DNA of 7,446 nucleotides from assembly GCA_013820975.1 (NCBI GenBank), contig JACDHQ010000094.1, positions 1-7,446 on the forward strand, given 5' to 3'. Positions within the stretch are counted from its first letter, which is position 1. Each line of letters starts with the position of its first letter. Positions 1 through 4,690 of the stretch are shown piece by piece. The translations under genes were made by a program, and so were the position numbers. The stretch is from Gemmatimonadaceae bacterium. GTDB lineage: Bacteria > Gemmatimonadota > Gemmatimonadetes > Gemmatimonadales > Gemmatimonadaceae. The notes below the pieces were generated by a model. The model was given only the letters and a program-made list of their open reading frames with translations. It made no database searches and was not told the DNA's origin.

Positions 1-480
1 CGACTCATCACCTTCCCGAACAGCGAGGTGCTGTCGGGGTCGCTCGTGAACCTCACCCGCGACTTTCCATACGTCTGGGATGAAGTGAGCGTGCAGGTCG
101 CCAACACGTCGGACATCGCATACGCGATGTCGGTGCTCGAGGGTGTCGCGATGCAGGTGATCGGCGACTACATGCGTGAGCCCGCGCAGAGCTACGAAGC
201 GATCCTTCGCCGGGCGAAGCTGGCGCTTGCAGTCGCCGATGCGCCCCAGGTCTTCGTGTCGCTCGAGGAATCGTGGACCGCCCTGTCCATCCGCTACCTG
301 GTGGGCGCGCGCGAGCGGCGCGTCTGGAAGAGCCGACTGGCGCAGGCCGTCACCGCGGAGCTGAACGCACGGGCCCATGCAGGCAGGATCATTCCCGCGT
401 ACCCGCGCCACCAGGTGCAGTTGCTCGACGCCGGCGAGGACCCGGTCGACCCTGCGTGGACACCATCAGCCGGCAGCTGA
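1..480 (+). CDS. MscS-family mechanosensitive ion channel, C-terminal part (5' truncated)
   Basis: The reading frame is open from base 1 and codes 159 residues before TGA at 478-480; the true start lies outside the window. The first residues (RLITFPNSEVLSGSLVNLTR) match the beta-domain of MscS channels, where a V/I-x-I/F-PN-S/x motif is followed by a conserved N-x-S/T. The rest fits the cytoplasmic alpha/beta cage domain. MscS proteins are homo-heptameric inner-membrane channels that open under membrane tension and release solutes during osmotic downshock. The pore helices are not in the window, so subtype and ion selectivity cannot be judged. The tail after about residue 145 is Pro/Asp-rich and probably disordered. 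The family is recognised from memory of the motif, without a database search. The frame ends inside a heptamer repeat, so the extreme C-terminus may be variable between strains. Confidence 0.8.
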   Translation, partial: RLITFPNSEVLSGSLVNLTRDFPYVWDEVSVQVANTSDIAYAMSVLEGVAMQVIGDYMREPAQSYEAILRRAKLALAVADAPQVFVSLEESWTALSIRYLVGARERRVWKSRLAQAVTAELNARAHAGRIIPAYPRHQVQLLDAGEDPVDPAWTPSAGS

Positions 481-498
481 TAGCCGATAGCTGATAGC
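478..498. repeat. Three tandem heptamers (TGATAGC-type) at the MscS stop codon
   Basis: Three head-to-tail 7-bp units, TGATAGC, CGATAGC and TGATAGC, occupy 478-484, 485-491 and 492-498. The first unit supplies the TGA stop of the upstream gene. Because 7 is not a multiple of 3, the array places TGA or TAG in all reading frames, so it stops read-through in any frame. The preceding heptamer, 471-477 (CGGCAGC), is a degenerate relative. No gene lies between 481 and 581. Confidence 0.8.
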
Positions 499-572
499 GG
501 GACACCGTCCATTGCCTCATTCCCGTTCCCGCTGCACTTTGCAGCCTGGACCATCGCGTCACCGTCCCTTCC

Positions 573-577
573 GGAGG
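573..577 (+). promoter_or_regulatory. Ribosome binding site (GGAGG) of the LTxxQ lipoprotein gene
   Basis: GGAGG lies 4 nt upstream of the ATG at 582. It fixes the start codon and so the position of the lipobox Cys at residue 17. Confidence 0.75.
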
Positions 578-581
578 AACC

Positions 582-1325
582 ATGCGAAAGCTGGTGGCAG
601 TGCTCGTGCTTTGCGTCGCGGCAGCAGGGTGTGGCGACGGCGCATCCCCCGTCGAGCCGGCGCCGGATCAGTCGGTCGACCAGATCCTCGCCGCCTCCGG
701 ACCCGCGGCCACGGAGGTCGCGGCCTCGATCGGCCCCACCATCCGCGGCCTCGGGCGGCTCCCGCAGCACCTCCGGCTCACGATCGCGCAGCAGGAAGCG
801 CTGCGAGCCCTCTTCACGGCGCACGCCTCGGCGATGCAGGCCGACCGCGCCGCGCTCATGGCCCTCGTCGAGCAGCTCGCCGCCACCAACGGCGGGACTC
901 GCCCGGCGCCCGAGCAGGTGCGGCAGCTCCAGCAGCAGGCCGCGGCGATCGTGGCACGGATCGCGGCGGCGGGTGCGGCCCTCGAGACAGAGATCCTCGC
1001 CCTCCTCACCCCCGCGCAGCGTGCCTGGATCGAGGCCAACACCGCGCGGCGCTGCGACCTTCGATCACTGACGCCGGAGCAGCACGCGCGCGTCAAGGCG
1101 CTGCGGCAGGCGTTCGAGCAGTCCAATGCCGCGGACATCGCGCACATGGCCCGCGTGATGGGCGAGGCCCGCGCCGCCCATGCTTCCGGCCGCCCGCGAG
1201 CCGAGATCCAGGCGATTCTCGCGCGGGGCGCTGAGGCAATGCGGCGGCTCGCGGCCGCTCAGGCGGAACTGCACGTCGCGATCATGGCGATAGCGGGGTG
1301 CCCGGCGGGGCCGCCATCGCCGTGA
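582..1325 (+). CDS. Lipoprotein with two Spy/CpxP-like LTxxQ helical modules
   Basis: This is a 247-residue envelope protein. The N-terminus has a short basic and hydrophobic signal ending at Cys17 in the context AAGC, which is a plausible though not ideal lipobox, so the mature protein is probably lipid-anchored on the periplasmic side. The rest is almost entirely alpha-helical and rich in Ala, Arg and Gln. LTxxQ-type motifs occur at residues 66-70 (LTIAQ), 142-146 (LTPAQ) and 163-167 (LTPEQ). These mark the Spy/CpxP family of ATP-independent periplasmic chaperones and metal-stress sensors. Two copies of one module are visible, about 66-140 and 163-238, each with a GRPxxE-like linker between helices. 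Cys158 and Cys240 could form a disulfide. The start is supported by GGAGG at 573-577, 4 nt before the ATG. The DUF1499 gene follows after 19 nt, probably in the same operon. Fold assignment is likely; the actual client or signal is unknown. Confidence 0.7.
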   Translation: MRKLVAVLVLCVAAAGCGDGASPVEPAPDQSVDQILAASGPAATEVAASIGPTIRGLGRLPQHLRLTIAQQEALRALFTAHASAMQADRAALMALVEQLAATNGGTRPAPEQVRQLQQQAAAIVARIAAAGAALETEILALLTPAQRAWIEANTARRCDLRSLTPEQHARVKALRQAFEQSNAADIAHMARVMGEARAAHASGRPRAEIQAILARGAEAMRRLAAAQAELHVAIMAIAGCPAGPPSP

Positions 1326-1344
1326 CGCCTGTGGGCGGACGGCG

Positions 1345-2109
1345 GTGACGGACGGCGCGGCGACGGCGCACTCGCGGCCCGCCGCCCGGCGGCTCTTCGC
1401 GGCTGCAACGGCAGGGCTCATCGTCGCCCTCCTTGCGATCGTGCTCGCCGGCCTCGGCAGCCGCTGGGGCTGGTGGCACTTCCGCACCGGCTTCCTGATC
1501 CTCCGGTGGGGAGCCTACGCGGCGCTAGCGGCGGTGGCCCTCGTGGTGCTGGCGGCGGTGCTCCGCCGTGATCCCGGCCGCCGGCGCGCGCTCCTGACGG
1601 CGGCGGTGCTCTCCCTCACGGCGCTGATGGTCGTCGCCGTTCCCTGGAACATGCGCCGCGCCGCGCAGTCCGTCCCGCCGATCCACGACGTCACGACCGA
1701 TACCGACGCTCCGCCGGAGTTCGTCGCCCTGCGGGAACGCCCCGGCGCGCGGAACCCGGTGGAGTATGGGGGGCCCGAGGTCGCGGCACAGCAGAAGGCG
1801 GGGTACCCGGATCTCGGCCCGGTGGTGCTGTCGGTGCCGCCGGCTGCGGCGGTCGCGCGTGCCGCGGCCGTCGCCCGCGACCTCGGGTGGACGATCGCCG
1901 CGGTCGACACCGCAGCGGGTCGCGTCGAGGCGACGGACCGGACGCGGTGGTTCGGGTTCTACGACGACGTCGTCATCCGTGTCACACCCGCAGCGGGGGG
2001 TTCCCGGGTGGACGTGCGGTCGCTGTCCCGCGTCGGCGGCAGCGACGTCGGGGCGAACGCGGCGCGGATCCGGCGGTTCCTCCAGCGGCTGATCACCGCG
2101 GTGCCCTAA
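1345..2109 (+). CDS. DUF1499 domain membrane protein with three N-terminal TM helices
   Basis: This is a 254-residue protein starting at a GTG codon (1345-1347). No ATG exists in frame until residue 95, inside the third hydrophobic segment, so GTG is the best start. No good Shine-Dalgarno is visible, and translation may be coupled to the lipoprotein gene ending 19 nt upstream. Hydrophobic segments lie at about residues 17-37, 49-72 and 83-101. The rest (about 110-251) resembles DUF1499. It opens with PPIHDVTTD and PPEFVAL and contains YGG (141-143), QKAGYPDLGPV, GW-x-I-x-x-VD (181-188), a GRVEATDRTRWFGFYDDVVIRV core, and a VDVRSLSRVGGSDVGANAARI tail split over 222-242. DUF1499 is widespread and has no settled biochemical role; the topology here puts the domain on the far side of the inner membrane or in the cytoplasm, depending on orientation. 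The gene is convergent with the next one and overlaps it by 4 nt. Confidence 0.8.
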   Translation: MTDGAATAHSRPAARRLFAAATAGLIVALLAIVLAGLGSRWGWWHFRTGFLILRWGAYAALAAVALVVLAAVLRRDPGRRRALLTAAVLSLTALMVVAVPWNMRRAAQSVPPIHDVTTDTDAPPEFVALRERPGARNPVEYGGPEVAAQQKAGYPDLGPVVLSVPPAAAVARAAAVARDLGWTIAAVDTAAGRVEATDRTRWFGFYDDVVIRVTPAAGGSRVDVRSLSRVGGSDVGANAARIRRFLQRLITAVP

Positions 2110-2678
2110 TCCTCCGGCCGGTCCGACCGCCGGCGTTGCGGCCCGTCCTTCCCCAGCAGCCGCGGTAGGTTGGCGTCGAGCAGCATCAGCGCGTATTCCG
2201 TGCGCGAACACTCCTTCCAGTCCGGCGGCCACGTGTTGAGGTCCATCACGATGTCCTCGGCGGTGCACCGCAGCACCTGGCGCGGCGATCCACCCGCGGT
2301 GAGGCACTCGTGCTTGCGCACCGTCCACTCGCGACCGTTGGGGCTGGAGAACCGGCGTTCCTCGCTCGTGCGCCGCTCCGCGTCTACCAGCGCTGTTGCC
2401 TCGACCACCCGCGCCTCGCTGCTCGTCCGGACCGCGCGGCGAACGACCGGAGGCGCGCGACGACAAAGCACCTCGAGCTCGGGGAGCGGCAGCGTGGCCC
2501 ACTCGCGCGGGTAGGGACTTGGCAGGCGCCGCTTTTCCGTCGCCGATTCGAATGCGAGCCAACCGGACGCGAGCTCCAGCAGGTCTTCCATGCGCGTGAC
2601 GGGATGCAGCTGTTCCGCCGTCACGTCCCACACGCGCCATTCGACTCCAGTGCTGTCGGTGAACTCGCGGACTGGCAT
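2106..2678 (-). CDS. Uncharacterised 190-residue protein with a duplicated F-x-x-x-x-G-x-E-W-x-V motif
   Basis: I do not recognise a named domain. The chosen start is the ATG at 2678-2676, which gives MPVREF followed at once by conserved-looking sequence. An in-frame ATG at 2747 would add 23 residues of non-conserved-looking sequence, and neither start has a well-placed ribosome site. The protein is soluble, with no signal or TM segment. Features: an aromatic N-terminal strand (residues 4-19, with VEWRVWDV), a GWLAFE segment (39-44), KRRLPSPYPREW (49-60), and a second strand motif at 108-121 (RRFSSPNGREWTVR) that repeats the first. The C-terminal part has D-L-N-T-W-PP-D-W (146-154) and an Arg/Asp-rich tail. 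I associate the GWLxFE...KRRLxPxPxxW pattern with small hypothetical proteins in Gemmatimonadota, but that is recall only. It reads as a real gene because the overlapping plus-strand frames are Arg/Pro/Ser-rich and featureless. Confidence 0.6.
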   Translation of the reverse strand: MPVREFTDSTGVEWRVWDVTAEQLHPVTRMEDLLELASGWLAFESATEKRRLPSPYPREWATLPLPELEVLCRRAPPVVRRAVRTSSEARVVEATALVDAERRTSEERRFSSPNGREWTVRKHECLTAGGSPRQVLRCTAEDIVMDLNTWPPDWKECSRTEYALMLLDANLPRLLGKDGPQRRRSDRPED

Positions 2679-2722
2679 AGGCAGGGATGATGTGGGCGTC
2701 GTGGCGAACTGCGCCGCAATCG

Positions 2723-2757
2723 CAGTGCAAAAAAACGGCCTCCTCATCGTTGCACTG
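2723..2757. repeat. 8-bp inverted repeat CAGTGCAA / TTGCACTG in a divergent intergenic region
   Basis: CAGTGCAA (2723-2730) and its exact complement TTGCACTG (2750-2757) are separated by 19 nt, in the 244-bp gap between the divergent genes starting at 2678 (-) and 2923 (+). A further direct TTGCAC copy follows at about 2760-2765. It could be an operator with half-sites two helical turns or so apart, or a chance pair. A run of seven A lies at 2729-2735 just inside the left arm. No clear promoter could be assigned elsewhere in this gap. Confidence 0.35.
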
Positions 2758-2912
2758 GCTTGCACTTGCCAGCGGGCTGGTAGGGTGCGCGGGGTCGCAG
2801 TTGCCGCCCGCCTATCGCCTCCCCCAAATCGAGAACCGCGACCGCGCGTAGCATGGGGCTTGCCTTAGTCGATACCACCGGAAGAGAACGCCGGTGACGA
2901 ACACAGCCACTC

Positions 2913-2918
2913 AGGAGG
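2913..2918 (+). promoter_or_regulatory. Ribosome binding site (AGGAGG) of the PepSY-like gene
   Basis: A full AGGAGG lies 4 nt before the ATG at 2923, the strongest Shine-Dalgarno in the window. A small inverted repeat, CACCGG (2876-2881) / CCGGTG (2891-2896), lies just upstream in the probable leader. Confidence 0.8.
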
Positions 2919-2922
2919 ATCC

Positions 2923-3462
2923 ATGAAGAAGCTTGCCACACTCGCCGTGATCGGTGCACTGACGGTTTCGCTCGGCGCGACCGCTGAAGCGCAGGAGATC
3001 CGCGTCGTGAAGGACTACCGCTCGTCGGTGTCCACCACTACCACGGACAGCTACGGCGATATCGACTGGCGTGGACCGCTCGGCTACACCCTGCGTCCTG
3101 GCACCGCGCCACTGTACTGCAGCCCAGCCGACCAGGAGGAAGTCGCGAAGGTCGCGATCGATACGCAGCTGTACCGCGCTGGGATGATCACCCCGGAACA
3201 GGCGAAGGCGCTCGCGCTGTGTGCGGTGCCGGGACAGATCGGGTCGGGTGAGATGGAGATGCGCGACGGGCGTCCCGTCTACCAGATCACGCTGCTGCCC
3301 AATGGCAAGCAGACCCACTCGAAGGTGGACATCGACGCGTACACCGGCGAGGTGATCAATGCGCAGCAGTTCGGTGGCCTTCGCGGGCTGGCTGGCTACC
3401 TCCGCGAGAGTGCGGAGCGCAGCCGGAACAAGGAGCGCATGGAGAACCGGACGAACCCGTAA
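2923..3462 (+). CDS. Secreted PepSY-domain-like protein
   Basis: This is a 179-residue protein with a classic Sec signal: MKK, a hydrophobic core to about residue 18, and an AEA|Q cleavage site after residue 23. It has no lipobox, so it is probably periplasmic or secreted. The C-terminal half (about 91-148) looks like a PepSY-type fold: a helix, EQAKALALCAVP, then strand-turn-strand, with GRPVYQITLL (116-125), a second strand, KVDIDAYTGEVI (134-145), and the diagnostic V-D-I-D-A-x-T-G-E-V pattern. PepSY domains occur in protease propeptides and in small envelope proteins, where they are thought to inhibit or modulate peptidases. No protease is adjacent, so the partner is unknown. Two Cys (66 and 100) remain in the mature protein and could form a disulfide. 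The tail (160-179) is charged. The gene stands alone, divergent from the 190-residue protein gene and convergent with the CarH-like gene. The start is fixed by AGGAGG. Confidence 0.75.
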   Translation: MKKLATLAVIGALTVSLGATAEAQEIRVVKDYRSSVSTTTTDSYGDIDWRGPLGYTLRPGTAPLYCSPADQEEVAKVAIDTQLYRAGMITPEQAKALALCAVPGQIGSGEMEMRDGRPVYQITLLPNGKQTHSKVDIDAYTGEVINAQQFGGLRGLAGYLRESAERSRNKERMENRTNP

Positions 3463-3501
3463 CGCCATCGCCATGGCGCACGCTGGAAGACCGGGACCTG
3501 T

Positions 3502-3532
3502 GAGCGGCATCGCCTGAATGGCGATGCCGCTC
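3502..3532. terminator. Perfect 13-bp hairpin between convergent genes (putative bidirectional terminator)
   Basis: GAGCGGCATCGCC (3502-3514) pairs perfectly with GGCGATGCCGCTC (3520-3532) around a 5-nt loop. It lies 39 nt after the PepSY-like stop codon and 7 nt after the stop of the minus-strand regulator, where a shared terminator is expected. Neither side has a clear T-run, so termination may be weak, Rho-assisted, or the hairpin may mainly protect 3' ends. Confidence 0.65.
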
Positions 3533-3539
3533 GTCGCAT

Positions 3540-4529
3540 CTATCCCGGTGGATGCACGCGGCGCAGCTCCGATACAAGCCCCGCCAGGGTTCCTTCGACG
3601 CGGATTCCGGCCGCCGTGAGCTCCGTGGCGAGCGCAGTGGCGCCCGCGCCGCCGACGACGATGGGAATGTCGCGCGGCAGCAGGGTGCGGAGCGTCCGCA
3701 ACTCGTCGAGCACGCGTGCGCGATCCAGCAGCACCACGCTGATCGCAACGAGACGCGCCCCTGCCGCCCGCGCGGCATCCGCGATGTCCGCCGCCGGGAG
3801 GTCCGCGCCGAGTGAGAGCACGGCCCACCCCTCCATGGCCGCAGCGGCGCCCACGAGCACCGCGCCGATCGCGTGGCGATCACCCGCGGGCGTCGCGATG
3901 ACGACGCGGGGGGCACCGTCGCGCGCGGGGAATGCGCGCAGCGCCTCCGCCGCGATGTCGTGGACCGTCGATGAAACGAGGTGCTCCTGTGCCGGCGTGA
4001 TGCGCCCGGCATGCCACTCGTCGCCGATGTGGCGCAGGAGCGGGGCGGCGACCGACTCGAGAAAGATCGAGACTCCCTGCCGCGCCGCCGTACGCCGAAG
4101 CAGCGCATCGAGCTGCGCGCCCTCGAAGGCGCGCGTGAGGGCGAATGCGGCAGCAACGGTGTCCTCAGCGCCGCCTGCCGCCACCGATGCGGGCACGATC
4201 GGCGCGGCGTCGCTCGGCACCCGTGAAGTCCGGACCGCGCTGGCCGCGCGGGCGGCGATGTCTTCATCGACCAGCGCGATGAGCTCCGGCGTGGAAAGCC
4301 TCGCCACCTGGCCGATGCTGCGTCCTGCGCGAGTGGCGGCGTGGAGCAGCGTCAACCGCTCGATGTCGTCGCTCGAGTACAGACGCTGCCCCCCGGTGTC
4401 ACGCGCGGGCTGGACCGCACCATACCGGCGCTCCCACACGCGGAGAACATCCTGCGACAGCCCGGTCCGTTCTGCGGCGACGGCGATCGGGTGTCTGGCG
4501 GTGGCGGGGTGCGCAGGATGTGATTTCAT
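3540..4529 (-). CDS. carH: CarH/LitR-like MerR-family B12-dependent photoreceptor repressor
   Basis: This is a 329-residue cytoplasmic transcription factor. Residues about 14-80 form a MerR winged helix-turn-helix (IAVAAERTGLSQDVLRVWERRYG, then QRLYSSDDIERL). After an Ala/Pro-rich linker (about 95-120), a four-helix bundle (about 123-200) carries W172-H173 and E182-H183, the Wx9EH motif of CarH-type cap domains. A Rossmann-like cobalamin domain (about 205-325) has D217-x-H219-x-x-G222, whose His is the lower axial ligand of cobalt, plus a later S264-V-V-L and G293-G294. In the studied family, adenosylcobalamin makes a tetramer that binds DNA in the dark. Light breaks the Co-C bond, the His next to the Trp takes the upper site, and the repressor leaves DNA; that His is present here (H173). 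The only ATG in frame near the N-terminus is 4529. No Shine-Dalgarno precedes it, which suggests a leaderless mRNA. The gene is divergent from a fasciclin gene across a shared operator-like region. No carotenoid gene is in the window. Confidence 0.88.
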   Translation of the reverse strand: MKSHPAHPATARHPIAVAAERTGLSQDVLRVWERRYGAVQPARDTGGQRLYSSDDIERLTLLHAATRAGRSIGQVARLSTPELIALVDEDIAARAASAVRTSRVPSDAAPIVPASVAAGGAEDTVAAAFALTRAFEGAQLDALLRRTAARQGVSIFLESVAAPLLRHIGDEWHAGRITPAQEHLVSSTVHDIAAEALRAFPARDGAPRVVIATPAGDRHAIGAVLVGAAAAMEGWAVLSLGADLPAADIADAARAAGARLVAISVVLLDRARVLDELRTLRTLLPRDIPIVVGGAGATALATELTAAGIRVEGTLAGLVSELRRVHPPG

Positions 4530-4535
4530 TGCAAC

Positions 4536-4564
4536 AGGTTACGGCCTTGTCCACTTGGTGTCAA
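4536..4564 (-). promoter_or_regulatory. Predicted sigma-70-type promoter of the CarH-like gene
   Basis: Read on the minus strand, a consensus -35 TTGACA (4564-4559) is followed by a 17-nt spacer and TAACCT (4541-4536) as the -10. The -10 matches the consensus at only 3 of 6 positions. The predicted transcription start, about 7 nt further, falls on or next to the ATG at 4529, which fits the missing Shine-Dalgarno. The -35 coincides with one of two 11-bp-spaced TNGACA elements, so a repressor bound there would exclude RNA polymerase. Confidence 0.5.
4547..4564 (-). promoter_or_regulatory. Two TNGACA operator-like repeats, 11 bp apart, facing the CarH-like gene
   Basis: On the minus strand, TTGACA (4564-4559) and TGGACA (4553-4548) are spaced by exactly 11 bp. 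They overlap the -35 and the spacer of the predicted promoter. They are the inverted-orientation counterpart of the plus-strand array at 4574-4645 and suggest autoregulation. Confidence 0.55.
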
Positions 4565-4573
4565 TGCAAATAT

Positions 4574-4645
4574 TAGACAACACCTTGACAAGAACCGCCC
4601 GTCCCACCACTGTTCCTTGGACAACGACTGGACAACCCCCAGACA
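4574..4645 (+). promoter_or_regulatory. Array of TNGACA direct repeats in 11-bp register (candidate CarH-type operator)
   Basis: TNGACA occurs on the plus strand at 4574-4579 (TAGACA), 4585-4590 (TTGACA), 4618-4623 (TGGACA) and 4629-4634 (TGGACA). A one-mismatch copy, CAGACA, lies at 4640-4645. Steps are 11, 33, 11 and 11 bp, so all copies share one 11-bp register with two empty slots. The first four are followed by A, giving TNGACAA. Thermus CarH is known to bind 11-bp direct repeats of nnTnTACAnnn; the motif here differs by one base. The TTGACA copy is also the best -35 for the fasciclin gene, although no good -10 lies 16-18 nt after it (CACTGT at 4608-4613). The assignment of this array to the adjacent regulator is inference. 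Confidence 0.6.
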
Positions 4646-4677
4646 CATCGATGGGGTCGAGTAGCAATCACTCTTCC

Positions 4678-4681
4678 GAGG
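4678..4681 (+). promoter_or_regulatory. Ribosome binding site (GAGG) of the fasciclin gene
   Basis: GAGGAA begins at 4678, with a 9-nt gap from the GAGG core to the ATG at 4691. It sits downstream of the whole operator-like array, so the array is in promoter territory and outside the translation start. Confidence 0.6.
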
Positions 4682-4690
4682 AACAGACCC

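Noticed and set aside
512..1234. 240-residue plus-strand frame overlapping the lipoprotein gene
   Set aside because: It is Arg/Pro/Gly-rich and featureless. The frame starting at 582 has a ribosome site, a lipoprotein signal and LTxxQ motifs.
1525..2730. 401-residue open frame on the minus strand
   Set aside because: It is antisense to the DUF1499 gene and overlaps the 190-residue gene in another frame. Its composition (Arg, Gly, His-rich, low complexity) is typical of a shadow.
2729..2735. A7 run (T7 on the minus strand) as an intrinsic terminator tail
   Set aside because: No GC-rich hairpin lies directly before it on either strand, and it sits upstream of both divergent genes.
2678..2747. 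N-terminal extension of the 190-residue protein from the ATG at 2747
   Set aside because: AGGAGG overlaps the codons just after this ATG rather than preceding it, and the extra residues look like neither a signal peptide nor the conserved body. It cannot be fully excluded.
2876..2896. CACCGG / CCGGTG inverted repeat in the PepSY-like leader as a riboswitch or attenuator
   Set aside because: A 6-bp stem with a 9-nt loop is common by chance in GC-rich DNA, and no known riboswitch core is present.
4571..4576. TATTAG as -10 of the fasciclin promoter, with TTGTCC (4547-4552) as -35
   Set aside because: It is possible, with an 18-nt spacer and 4 of 6 matches in each box, but this TTGTCC is also the reverse complement of a TNGACA element and the leader would be over 100 nt. 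I left the plus-strand promoter unassigned.
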